Origin: Mucilaginibacter xinganensis
Lineage (GTDB): Bacteria > Bacteroidota > Bacteroidia > Sphingobacteriales > Sphingobacteriaceae
NCBI RefSeq assembly: GCF_002257585.1
Contig: NZ_CP022743.1
Location: forward strand, 1,426,001-1,490,000
Reading direction: 5' to 3'
DNA: 64,000 nucleotides
Position numbers and translations under genes: made by a program. The notes under the pieces are model-generated. The model was not told where the DNA came from. It saw only the letters and a program-made list of their open reading frames with translations, and ran no database searches. How positions within the stretch are numbered: the first letter of the stretch is position 1; every line of letters begins with the position of its first letter. Positions 40,556-48,634 of the stretch are shown here, piece by piece.

Positions 40556-41218
40556 ATGCTTGCAGTTGAAATGATAGCTGATGCCATACCGCCGGTGCAT
40601 ACTTCTGATACCATTCAGAAAGCTGTTGACCGTATGGTTGAGTTTCGCATCCGCCATTTGCCAATTGTAAACGAAGAACAGTTTTTAGGCCTGCTTTCAG
40701 AGAATGATATAGCTGCAGAAACCGATCCGGAGACCCCGGTAGGTGCTTTGGCGCTCTCGCTGGTTAATCCTTACGTACTGGAAGATCAGCATATTTATGA
40801 TGTTATCCGCCTGTTTTATGAACGCCAGTTAACCGTAGTTCCGGTATTGGACGCGGCTAAAAACTATTCGGGACTGATTACTATTAACGCGCTTACTGAA
40901 TATTTTGCCGGGCTTACATCCGTTTCGCAGCCGGGCGGGATAATTGTGCTGGAGATCAATAATAAAAACAATTCGCTGGCGCATATGGCGCAGATAGTTG
41001 AGTCTGACAATGCCCAGATCCTGAGCTCATACGTGCGCACCTTTCCCGATTCAACACGCATGGAAGTTACCCTTAAGGTAAATAAGCAGGACATATCAGC
41101 TATAATTGCTACGTTTTTGCGTTACGAGTACGATGTAAAGGCTACTTTTAATCATAGCGACGACAACGACAACTCGAGGGACAGGTATAATTCTTTGATG
41201 AATTACTTAAATTTATAG
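40556..41218 (+). CDS. CBS-pair plus ACT-like domain regulatory protein
   Basis: A 220-residue cytosolic protein: two CBS motifs (residues 1-125, e.g. FRIRHLPIVNEEQFLGLLSE and ERQLTVVPVLDAAKNYSGLI) that usually bind adenine nucleotides, and an ACT-like segment (GGIIVLEINNKNNSLAHMAQ to VTLKVNKQDISAIIATFLRY). It probably senses a small ligand and controls a partner; none can be named. It sits upstream of nadK, an order I recall from related genomes. Confidence 0.85.
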   Translation: MLAVEMIADAIPPVHTSDTIQKAVDRMVEFRIRHLPIVNEEQFLGLLSENDIAAETDPETPVGALALSLVNPYVLEDQHIYDVIRLFYERQLTVVPVLDAAKNYSGLITINALTEYFAGLTSVSQPGGIIVLEINNKNNSLAHMAQIVESDNAQILSSYVRTFPDSTRMEVTLKVNKQDISAIIATFLRYEYDVKATFNHSDDNDNSRDRYNSLMNYLNL

Positions 41219-41307
41219 TCGATGGTCCATAGTCGATAGGCCACACTGCTTTTTGATTTCTTATCTTTAAAGGGAATTAAAAAAACTATCGACCATGGTC
41301 CATGGAC
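41218..41307. repeat. Word-built imperfect palindrome (GTCGATGGTCCAT vocabulary)
   Basis: GTCGATGGTCCATAGTCGATAG (41218-41239) pairs with CTATCGACCATGGTCCATGGAC (41286-41307) at 19 of 22 positions, loop 46 nt. The left arm starts on the last base of the CBS-gene TAG; the right arm ends 17 nt before the nadK ATG. CCATGG within the right arm is itself a palindrome. Confidence 0.8.
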
Positions 41308-41324
41308 AACAAACCACCAACTAA

Positions 41325-42206
41325 ATGAAGATCGCAGTTTACGGAAGGCAATTTAATGATCCGGTAGTTATCCCCTTTATCCAGCAGGTTTTTAATAATT
41401 TGGTTCAGCATAACGTGGAAATTTTTGTCCATCCTTTGCTGCACGACTTTCTGCAGGAGAATATTAAAACTACCGAATACCAGCTGCTGGAAAATACAGA
41501 AACGCTTAAAGCCCCTATAGACCTTTTTTTAACGCTAGGCGGCGACGGTACGCTGTTGGATATGGTGACCGTGATCCGTGATACCGGCATCCCCGTAATT
41601 GGAATAAACTTTGGCAGACTGGGCTTTTTAGCCAGCATTAATAAAAATGATATTGATGCAGCAATTTATGCTGTAGTAAACAAACAATTCACTTTAGACA
41701 GCAGGGAATTGCTCCGGATAGATTCGGAACAGGAAATATTCGGGAAAGATAATTTTGCCCTTAATGATATTACTATTCATAAGCGCGATGATGCGGCTAT
41801 GATAACCACCCACGTTTTTTTAGACCAGGAATTTCTGAATTCATACTGGGGCGATGGGATTATTATTTCAACAGCCACCGGATCAACGGCTTATTCATTA
41901 AGCTGCGGCGGCCCCATTCTCTTCCCCCAGTCAAACAGTATTGTACTTACCCCTAATGCACCCCATAATTTAAACGTTAGGCCCATAGTGCTGCCAGACA
42001 CCAGCATCCTGGCCTTTGATGTGGAGTGCCGCAGTAATAATTACCTGGTATCGTGCGATTCGCGGACGGCAATTATTGATAAAACCATGCGTTTCCAGGT
42101 AAGCAAGGCTGGGTTCAGTTTAAATTTGATCCGCTTAAATAATGAAAGTTATTTATCAACGTTAAGAAACAAGTTGTTATGGGGGCTTGACGTTCGCAAC
42201 TATTAA
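41325..42206 (+). CDS. nadK: NAD kinase
   Basis: A 293-residue NAD kinase that makes NADP from NAD and ATP or polyphosphate. The GGDGT motif (72-76) is in LFLTLGGDGTLLDM; NFALNDITIHK and GIIISTATGSTAYSLSCGGP complete the active site. Full length. It lies between the CBS-ACT gene and the DUF6089 gene. Confidence 0.98.
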   Translation: MKIAVYGRQFNDPVVIPFIQQVFNNLVQHNVEIFVHPLLHDFLQENIKTTEYQLLENTETLKAPIDLFLTLGGDGTLLDMVTVIRDTGIPVIGINFGRLGFLASINKNDIDAAIYAVVNKQFTLDSRELLRIDSEQEIFGKDNFALNDITIHKRDDAAMITTHVFLDQEFLNSYWGDGIIISTATGSTAYSLSCGGPILFPQSNSIVLTPNAPHNLNVRPIVLPDTSILAFDVECRSNNYLVSCDSRTAIIDKTMRFQVSKAGFSLNLIRLNNESYLSTLRNKLLWGLDVRNY

Positions 42207-42215
42207 GATTACCGG

Positions 42216-42998
42216 ATGCCGAAGTTTTTACTGCTGATATTTTTAGTTTTCACTACTGTTACCTTAAGGGCGCAAACCTGGGAAATTGGGGCGGCTGCCG
42301 GTGGTGCGGGCTATATGGGCGACCTGAACACTAACAACCCAATTAAAATTAGTGGTTATGTTTTTGGGGGATTTGTAAAACGGAACTTTAACGGTTATTT
42401 GTCAGCAAGGCTAAATGCTAACTTTGGGCAGGTAAGCGCAGCCGACAGCACCTCAGGCAGCCAGCAATTCAGGAACAGGAATTTAAGCTTTACTACTGAC
42501 CTCAGAGAAGTAAGCCTGGTAGCTGAATTTAATTTTATGAACTACATTCCCGATGCCGGAAAAAATAAATACTCCCCTTACATTTTTTTGGGCATAGCCG
42601 ATACGCATTATGTTCCGCGCACGGTATATAGAGGTAAAACTTATGATTTGCGAAGCCTGCAGACTGAAGGAGAGTCCATTTATCCAACTTCTACCATTTC
42701 TATCTTATACGGTGCGGGCTTTAAATACAACATTACCGGCAAATTTACACTGGGCGCTGAACTGGGTTACCGCAATACCAATACCGATTACCTTGACGAC
42801 GTTAGCGGAAACTATGCTGATAAAAGCAGGCAATCGTTAACGGCGGCATTGCTGGGTGATCGTTCCGGCGAAAAAACCGGCGTTTATATTGGCAGCCAGG
42901 GCACACAGCGCGGCGATTTGAGGCCCCACGATACCTATTTCTTCTCACAAATTACTATCTCATACACTTTTGTTACCCAAAAGTGTTATTTTCAATAA
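42216..42998 (+). CDS. DUF6089-like outer-membrane beta-barrel protein
   Basis: A 260-residue protein with a signal peptide (MPKFLLLIFLVFTTVTLRAQ) and a barrel: WEIGAAAGGAGYMGDLNTNN, FVKRNFNGYLSARLNANFGQ, VSLVAEFNFMNYIPDAGKNK, and the aromatic end TISYTFVTQKCYFQ. It follows nadK after 9 nt. DUF6089 genes are regularly found next to nadK, uppS and bamA in this phylum; the function is unknown. Confidence 0.85.
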   Translation: MPKFLLLIFLVFTTVTLRAQTWEIGAAAGGAGYMGDLNTNNPIKISGYVFGGFVKRNFNGYLSARLNANFGQVSAADSTSGSQQFRNRNLSFTTDLREVSLVAEFNFMNYIPDAGKNKYSPYIFLGIADTHYVPRTVYRGKTYDLRSLQTEGESIYPTSTISILYGAGFKYNITGKFTLGAELGYRNTNTDYLDDVSGNYADKSRQSLTAALLGDRSGEKTGVYIGSQGTQRGDLRPHDTYFFSQITISYTFVTQKCYFQ

Positions 42999-43224
42999 AC
43001 CAACCACCGATTTTGATTTTAAGATAAAGGACTGACTTTTACAGCCTATCCCGCGGTAACGGTATGTATTTTCCCTAACCATAGTCACAGGATCACTACA
43101 GCTTATACTGGCAATTTAAATGCATCATTGTTGCAATAAAGTAAAACCAGGAGCGTTAAATGATAAATCAGCTGCATCTGTTTGCTGTTGGTAACCAATT
43201 ATTTAACCTTAATCCTTTAACATC
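42999..43224. other. Intergenic region before the exbD-like gene
   Basis: About 225 bp with no gene and no strong palindrome. It probably holds the exbD promoter; none is clear. Confidence 0.4.
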
Positions 43225-43740
43225 ATGGCTGAATTAGCACCATCCTCCGGAAAATCGGGCAGCAAACACGTTAAGCGGATGCCTCTTCGCGTAGATCTCA
43301 CTGCAATGGTTGATCTCGCATTTTTACTAATCACATTTTTTATGCTGACCACATCGCTGCAAAAGCCGCGCGAAATGAGTGTCGTTATGCCTGCTAAAGG
43401 GCCTTCAGCGGGAGTATCTGACAAAACAACCCTTACCATTTGTCTGGGCACAAAAAACCAGGCGATGTATTACCTGGGGATGGCAGATAAACCGTTATCC
43501 GCTCCCAAGTTAACCGGGTATGGATTAGGTATTCGTACGGCCATTGTTGAAATGAGCAAGCAGGTATTAACCAGCACCGGTAAAAGTATGACGGTAATAA
43601 TTAAGCCGGCGGAACATTCAGCCTATGAAAACCTGGTTGACGCGCTTGACGAGTTGAACATTACCAGGGTACCATCCTACTCCATTGCTGCCATTTCACC
43701 GAAAGATGTTGATCTTTTAAAGCAAAAGGGAATCTATTGA
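43225..43740 (+). CDS. Stand-alone ExbD/TolR biopolymer transport protein
   Basis: A 171-residue inner-membrane protein with one TM helix near the N-terminus, RVDLTAMVDLAFLLITFFML, carrying the conserved membrane Asp. The periplasmic part ends in DLLKQKGIY. ExbD normally works with ExbB and TonB to use the proton motive force. No exbB or tonB lies beside it, so it either uses one encoded elsewhere or has a different partner. It is inserted between DUF6089 and uppS. Confidence 0.9.
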   Translation: MAELAPSSGKSGSKHVKRMPLRVDLTAMVDLAFLLITFFMLTTSLQKPREMSVVMPAKGPSAGVSDKTTLTICLGTKNQAMYYLGMADKPLSAPKLTGYGLGIRTAIVEMSKQVLTSTGKSMTVIIKPAEHSAYENLVDALDELNITRVPSYSIAAISPKDVDLLKQKGIY

Positions 43741-43748
43741 TCGGTGTA

Positions 43749-43892
43749 CTTAGTTGATTGAGTTAGATTAAGTTGACCGGGCCAGAATAAATAACGACCC
43801 CGTTAATAATCTGCTCAATCAATTTTTCAGAGAATTTATGCCCAAAACCTACTCACATCATCAACCATTCACCTAATCAATTTCCTTAATTA
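43749..43892. repeat. Degenerate word palindrome (TTGATTGAG / CTAATCAA vocabulary)
   Basis: Left arm CTTAGTTGATTGAGTTAGAT and TAAGTTGACC (43749-43778). Right-hand words CTCAATCAA (43814), CATCAACC (43859) and CCTAATCAATT (43872). The arms no longer align end to end, but the words and orientation match the elements at 12784 and 39572. Confidence 0.55.
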
Positions 43893-43934
43893 TTCTTTTC
43901 CTGCCTCATAATAAAAAAACTACAATTAAGTTTT

Positions 43935-43942
43935 TACCTTTG
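43935..43942 (+). promoter_or_regulatory. TACCTTTG -7 element of the uppS-bamA region
   Basis: It matches TAnnTTTG and would start transcription near 43947, giving a leader of about 145 nt before uppS. Confidence 0.5.
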
Positions 43943-43976
43943 TCCCCTGAAAAAAACAGCACAAGTTGTTGAAAAT

Positions 43977-44018
43977 GGGGCTAAACCCCGGTGAATAAGT
44001 ATGATTTATTAGCCGGGG
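43977..44018 (+). other. Mutually exclusive hairpins in the uppS leader
   Basis: GGGG-CTAAA-CCCC (43977-43989) and CCCCGG...CCGGGG (43986-44018, with inner AATAA/TTATT) share the bases 43986-43989, so only one can form at a time. No T-tract follows directly. An RNA switch is possible but not shown. Confidence 0.4.
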
Positions 44019-44093
44019 GATGGGTATTGCAATGCGTTTTTTTGAATATAAAATGCATGATGATGTCGGCTGCCGCCTTTAATAAACGGTATA

Positions 44094-44834
44094 ATGGGAT
44101 ATAAGGATCAGATTGATTTGTTAAAATTGCCAAAGCACATAGCTATTATTATGGATGGCAATGGCCGTTGGGCAAAAGAAAAAGGCAAATTAAGAATATT
44201 CGGCCATCATAACGGGGTGCTTTCTGTTAGGGATGTAGTGGAGGGCGCTACGTTACTTAATATAGGATATTTAACGCTTTACACCTTTTCATCTGAAAAC
44301 TGGAACAGGCCGAAGCTGGAGGTTATGGCCATTATGGAGTTAATGGTAAGCACCATTCATAAAGAAATCAGAAACTTTATGGAAAAAAATGTGCGCTTGC
44401 AGGCCATTGGCGATTTAAATATGCTGCCGGATAAGGCCCACAGGGAGTTAAATAATGCAATTGAAAAAACCAGCGGTAATACCGGGCTGGTGCTAACGCT
44501 TGCTTTAAGCTACAGTTCGCGCCGCGAAATTGTGCAGGCGGCTAAGAATCTAGCCGCCAAAGTGCAAAGTGGGGAGTTAAATATTGACGAGATTGATGAG
44601 GAGACTTTTGAAAACAACTTATATACCAATGGTATGCCTAACCCCGAACTGCTGATAAGAACCAGCGGCGAACACCGCATCAGCAATTACCTGCTGTGGC
44701 AAATTGCGTATGCCGAATTGTACTTCACCACAAAGTTGTGGCCCGACTTCCGCAAAGAAGATCTGTATGAAGCTATACTTGATTATCAAAAACGGGAACG
44801 CCGTTTTGGTATGACCAGCGAGCAGGTCAACTAA
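44094..44834 (+). CDS. uppS: Isoprenyl transferase (undecaprenyl diphosphate synthase)
   Basis: A 246-residue cis-prenyltransferase. IIMDGNGRWAKEKGK carries the catalytic Asp21, then GHHNGV and YTFSSENWNRPKLEV; the C-terminal RTSGEHRISNYLLWQIAYAE is also typical. It makes the C55 lipid carrier for peptidoglycan and surface polysaccharide. It lies 63 nt before bamA. Confidence 0.98.
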   Translation: MGYKDQIDLLKLPKHIAIIMDGNGRWAKEKGKLRIFGHHNGVLSVRDVVEGATLLNIGYLTLYTFSSENWNRPKLEVMAIMELMVSTIHKEIRNFMEKNVRLQAIGDLNMLPDKAHRELNNAIEKTSGNTGLVLTLALSYSSRREIVQAAKNLAAKVQSGELNIDEIDEETFENNLYTNGMPNPELLIRTSGEHRISNYLLWQIAYAELYFTTKLWPDFRKEDLYEAILDYQKRERRFGMTSEQVN

Positions 44835-44897
44835 ATTTTTAACTTTAACACTTTTTAACAACTGTATAAATTATTTTTAGCCCACTAAAATATTCGA

Positions 44898-47456
44898 ATG
44901 AATAAATATATTTTTGCTATTCTTTTTACTGTAATAAGTACCGCTGCCCTGGCCCAGATCCCGGGGAGTCAACCCAAATATTCGCTTCCAAAATCAACAT
45001 TGCCTGCTGACAGTTTGAGCTACCTGGAACCGAAAGACTTTATTATTGGAGGTATAACCATCACCGGTACAAAATCACTTGACAAAGATGTATTGCTAAC
45101 CATATCAAAGTTAAATAAGGGCGACCATATCAACCTGCCGGGCGAAGCGAATGCTAATGTTATTAAAAACATGTATTCGCAGGGTTTGTTTGAGGACGTA
45201 CAATTGAATATTACAAAAATTGTTCTGGATACCATCTATCTTGAAATTGCCGTTACAGAGCTTCCGCGTTTGTCGCGTCTGCACTTAACGGGTATCCGCA
45301 AAGGCGAGATTGACGACGTTCAGAAAAAGCTTTCGGATAAAACCTACAAAATTGTTAACTCCAACCTGATCAGCACTACTACAGCTATCATAAAAAAGCA
45401 TTTTAATGAAAAAGGGTTTTTAAATACTACAGTTACCATTAAACAACGTAAAGATCCGGGTGATGCCAATAGCGTTATACTTGACGTAGCTATTGATAAG
45501 CACTCAAAAGTGATGATATCTGAGGTTGTATTTGAGGGGAATAAAGATTTTTCACAAAAGAAGCTTAAGGGGTACCTGAGCAAAACCCGCACCAGGAAAT
45601 TCTACAATATCTTTGGATCAAAGAAGTTTAAACAGGATAAATACGACGAGGATAAACTGAACCTGGTAACAAAAATGCAGGGCAAAGGTTACAGAGATGC
45701 TGAGATTGTAAAGGATACGGTTTATAAAACCGGCCCAAATACAGTAGGTGTTAAAATAAAAGTATTTGAAGGCCACAAGTATTACTTTGGTAACATCAAA
45801 TGGTCGGGAAATGCTAAATACTCGTCAGACATATTGAATAAGATCCTGAAAATTAAAAAGGGAGATGTTTTCAGCGAGGAGGAATTAAATAAAAGGTTAA
45901 CCGGGCCAACCCCGGCTAATGATGATATTTCATCATTTTATTTAAATGATGGTTACCTTACCTACAATGCCGACCCTGTACAAACTAAAATTTACAATGA
46001 TACGGTTGACATGGACCTGCGGGTTTATGAAGGGCCCCAATATACCATTAACAGGGTTATTTTAAAGGGTAACGATGTAACCAACGATAAGGTGGTGATG
46101 CGTGAGATAAGGACTAAACCGGGCCAGAAATTTAATAAGGAGCTTTTAATACGAAGCACACGTGAAATTGGCCAGTTGGGTAACTTTGACGAGCAAAAAA
46201 CAGAACCAAAACCAACCAACATTAATCCGCAGGATGGTACGGTAGATATTGTTTATAACGTGGTTGAAAAACCGTCAGACCAGATAGAGCTGTCAGGTGG
46301 TTTTGGTGGCGGCCAGTTAGTTGGTACCTTAGGACTTACCTTTAATAACTTCTCGTTAAGGAACATATTCAACCTTAAAGCCTACAAACCATTGCCAAAG
46401 GGTGATGGGCAGAAACTAAGCTTAAGGGGACAGTCAAGCGGGCATACCTATCAAAACTTCTCGTTCACGTTCTCTGAGCCATGGCTGGGCGGTAAAAAGC
46501 CAATCTACTTTGCATTGTCGGCTTATACCCAGTTAAGCTCAACCGGCGATTATTATGCAAAGAGTAATCCGCTTTATAATAAACTGCGCATAAACGGTAT
46601 AGGCGTAACGTTGGGTAAAAAATTAAACTGGCCTGATAACTACTTCCAGTTAAATTACTCCCTAAACTTTGACCACTATAACCTGGATAACTATACCGGT
46701 TACTTGTTCTCGAACGGAACATCATACAATATTAAGCTAACACAGGAGTTAAGCCGAAACTCGGTTGATGCGCCAATTTATCCTACGTCGGGATCGAACA
46801 TTAAATTTACGGTACAGGCTACGCCGCCATACTCATTGTTCAATAACATCAATTATAAAATTGCGACGCCTGAGCAACGCTACCATTTTGTAGAATACTA
46901 TAAGTTTAAATATGACGCACAGTGGTTTACCCGGATAACAGGCAAGCTGGTATTGATGTCGCAGGTAAGGTTCGGATTTTTGGGACAGTATAACACGGAA
47001 GTTGGCCCTTCGCCTTTCGAACGGTTTAAATTGGGTGGTGATGGTATGCAGAGCTACCAGTTTTTACAGGGTAGTGAGATTATTGGTTTAAGAGGTTATC
47101 AGAACTTCTCGATTGTTCCTGAAGGAACAAACTACACTGAAAACACCAATCCGGGTAGTACCATTTATAACAAATACACTATGGAGCTTCGCCACCCGGT
47201 TATCCAGGGGCAATCGGCAACAATATTTTTATTAGCTTTTGCCGAAGGTGGAAATGTTTGGAATTCTTTTAATAAATTTGATCCTTTCAACGTTAAGCGT
47301 TCAGTGGGAGTTGGAGCCAGGATATTTTTACCTATTTTTGGCTTGCTTGGGCTGGATTATGGTTATGGATTTGACGCCATCCCTGGAATTCCGGCGGCAA
47401 ACAAAGGTCAGTTCCATTTCTCGATTTCACAGAGCCTGAACGGGGGATTTAATTAA
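44898..47456 (+). CDS. bamA: Outer-membrane protein assembly factor BamA
   Basis: An 852-residue Omp85 protein with a signal peptide (MNKYIFAILFTVISTAALAQ), about five POTRA domains (residues 45-440, beginning FIIGGITITGTKSLDKDVLL) and a 16-strand barrel. The conserved loop motif is GLRGYQNFS (RGY variant of VRGF). It inserts beta-barrel proteins into the outer membrane, with the OmpH/Skp chaperones encoded just downstream. The C-terminus, SISQSLNGGFN, ends without the usual terminal aromatic. Confidence 0.97.
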   Translation: MNKYIFAILFTVISTAALAQIPGSQPKYSLPKSTLPADSLSYLEPKDFIIGGITITGTKSLDKDVLLTISKLNKGDHINLPGEANANVIKNMYSQGLFEDVQLNITKIVLDTIYLEIAVTELPRLSRLHLTGIRKGEIDDVQKKLSDKTYKIVNSNLISTTTAIIKKHFNEKGFLNTTVTIKQRKDPGDANSVILDVAIDKHSKVMISEVVFEGNKDFSQKKLKGYLSKTRTRKFYNIFGSKKFKQDKYDEDKLNLVTKMQGKGYRDAEIVKDTVYKTGPNTVGVKIKVFEGHKYYFGNIKWSGNAKYSSDILNKILKIKKGDVFSEEELNKRLTGPTPANDDISSFYLNDGYLTYNADPVQTKIYNDTVDMDLRVYEGPQYTINRVILKGNDVTNDKVVMREIRTKPGQKFNKELLIRSTREIGQLGNFDEQKTEPKPTNINPQDGTVDIVYNVVEKPSDQIELSGGFGGGQLVGTLGLTFNNFSLRNIFNLKAYKPLPKGDGQKLSLRGQSSGHTYQNFSFTFSEPWLGGKKPIYFALSAYTQLSSTGDYYAKSNPLYNKLRINGIGVTLGKKLNWPDNYFQLNYSLNFDHYNLDNYTGYLFSNGTSYNIKLTQELSRNSVDAPIYPTSGSNIKFTVQATPPYSLFNNINYKIATPEQRYHFVEYYKFKYDAQWFTRITGKLVLMSQVRFGFLGQYNTEVGPSPFERFKLGGDGMQSYQFLQGSEIIGLRGYQNFSIVPEGTNYTENTNPGSTIYNKYTMELRHPVIQGQSATIFLLAFAEGGNVWNSFNKFDPFNVKRSVGVGARIFLPIFGLLGLDYGYGFDAIPGIPAANKGQFHFSISQSLNGGFN

Positions 47457-47473
47457 TTTGCAATGCAATTGTA

Positions 47474-48007
47474 ATGAAGAAGACAATTTTAGTACTGCTT
47501 TTTACGTTAATAACAGTTACCGGTGCGTTCGCGCAGCGGTTTGCTTATGTAGATTCGGAATACATATTAAAACGTATGCCTGAATATGCATCGGCGCAAA
47601 AGCAGATAGAAGCGTTGTCTGTACAATGGCAAAAAGAAGTTGATGCACGTTTCCAGGAAATTGACCGTTTGTACAAAGCATACCAGGCAGACCAGGTTTT
47701 AATGACTGCCGACATGAAGAAGCGACGCGAGGCGGAAATTGCCGATAAGGAAAAAACAGCGAAAGACTTTCAGCGTCAAAAATTTGGACCGGATGGAGAG
47801 CTTGCGCAAAAAAGTAATTCAATAATAAAACCAGTACAGGATAAAATGGCTAAAGCTATACAGGCAGTTGCCGAAAATGATAACCTGGATATGATATTTG
47901 ATAAAAACAGTGAAGTAATTATGTTATACGCCAGTCCGCGTTATGATAAGAGCGCTGATGTTTTAGCAAAGCTTGGCTTAAAGTCAGGATCAACACCCGC
48001 AAAATAA
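47474..48007 (+). CDS. OmpH/Skp family periplasmic chaperone
   Basis: A 177-residue protein with a signal peptide (MKKTILVLLFTLITVTGAFA) and a long coiled-coil: FAYVDSEYILKRMPEYASAQ is the OmpH N-terminal strand, QIEALSVQWQKEVDARFQEI and KKRREAEIADKEKTAKDFQR the tentacle helices, MIFDKNSEVIMLYASPRYDK the final strand. Trimers hold unfolded outer-membrane proteins on the way to BamA. It follows bamA by 17 nt. The C-terminal tail is longer than that of the second copy. Confidence 0.95.
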   Translation: MKKTILVLLFTLITVTGAFAQRFAYVDSEYILKRMPEYASAQKQIEALSVQWQKEVDARFQEIDRLYKAYQADQVLMTADMKKRREAEIADKEKTAKDFQRQKFGPDGELAQKSNSIIKPVQDKMAKAIQAVAENDNLDMIFDKNSEVIMLYASPRYDKSADVLAKLGLKSGSTPAK

Positions 48008-48055
48008 ATTTTTAATATATTAATCCCATTAAATTTTAAACACAGAACAAAAAAA

Positions 48056-48568
48056 ATGAAAAAACTACTTAAAGTTGCTTTAGTGGCGTTATGCTTTTTA
48101 TCGGTAGGCAACTTTGCCAAAGCACAATCAAAAATTGGTTATATTAATTTCGACGGATTAATTGGACAAATGCCAGAGGCAAAAACTGTAAAATCACAGC
48201 TTGATATTTACTCAAAGCAGTTTACCGATCAGCTTGCTGCTATGCAAACTGAGCTTCAGAATAAAGGACAGGAGTTTCAAAAAACACAAGCCAGCATGAC
48301 TGATGCAGTACGTTCTGCTAAACAAGCTGAATTACAGGATATCCAAAAACGCATGCAGGATTACAATACCAACGCTCAGCAGAAGTTTGAAGAAAAATCA
48401 AATGAACTGATCAAGCCTTTATCTGATAAAGCGCACACAGCAGTTGAAGCCGTAGCTAAAGAAAAAGGTTATACTTATGTTGTTAATTCGGCACAAACGC
48501 AATTTATTGTTGCACCTGTTACTGATGACCTGATGGAAGCTGTTAAAGCTAAATTAGGAATCAAATAG
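48056..48568 (+). CDS. OmpH/Skp family periplasmic chaperone
   Basis: A 170-residue paralogue of the gene before it. The signal peptide (VALVALCFLSVGNFAKAQ) is followed by KIGYINFDGLIGQMPEAKTV, the Skp N-terminal strand, and by two long helices rich in Gln, Glu and Lys, ending in YTYVVNSAQTQFIV. It closes the bamA-ompH-ompH unit, with a strong terminator 23 nt downstream. Confidence 0.95.
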   Translation: MKKLLKVALVALCFLSVGNFAKAQSKIGYINFDGLIGQMPEAKTVKSQLDIYSKQFTDQLAAMQTELQNKGQEFQKTQASMTDAVRSAKQAELQDIQKRMQDYNTNAQQKFEEKSNELIKPLSDKAHTAVEAVAKEKGYTYVVNSAQTQFIVAPVTDDLMEAVKAKLGIK

Positions 48569-48590
48569 TAAGTTATACGTAAACATTAAC

Positions 48591-48622
48591 AAAGCGCCTC
48601 CATGATACGGGGCGCTTTTTTT
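48591..48622 (+). terminator. Intrinsic terminator of the bamA-ompH operon
   Basis: AAAGCGCCTC (48591-48600) pairs with GGGGCGCTTT (48609-48618, one G-U) across an 8-nt loop, followed by T7. An ATG at 48602 lies in the loop and is not the murI start. Confidence 0.95.
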
Positions 48623-48629
48623 ATTTTTG
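48622..48629 (+). promoter_or_regulatory. TATTTTTG element of murI, overlapping the terminator tail
   Basis: It matches TAnnTTTG, 5 nt before the murI ATG (48635), and begins on the last T of the preceding terminator. It predicts a leaderless murI mRNA starting as the previous transcript ends. Confidence 0.5.
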
Positions 48630-48634
48630 TACTA

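Larger units (their letters stand above)
43741..44093. other. Leader region of uppS with repeats, promoter and alternative hairpins
   Basis: About 350 bp. 43749-43892 carries a word-built palindrome; 43935-43942 a TACCTTTG promoter element; 43977-44018 two mutually exclusive hairpins. The rest up to the uppS ATG has no recognisable gene. Confidence 0.6.

Noticed and set aside
48602..48634. Upstream ATG as the murI start
   Set aside because: The ATG is in the loop of a strong terminator and the extra residues are not family-like.
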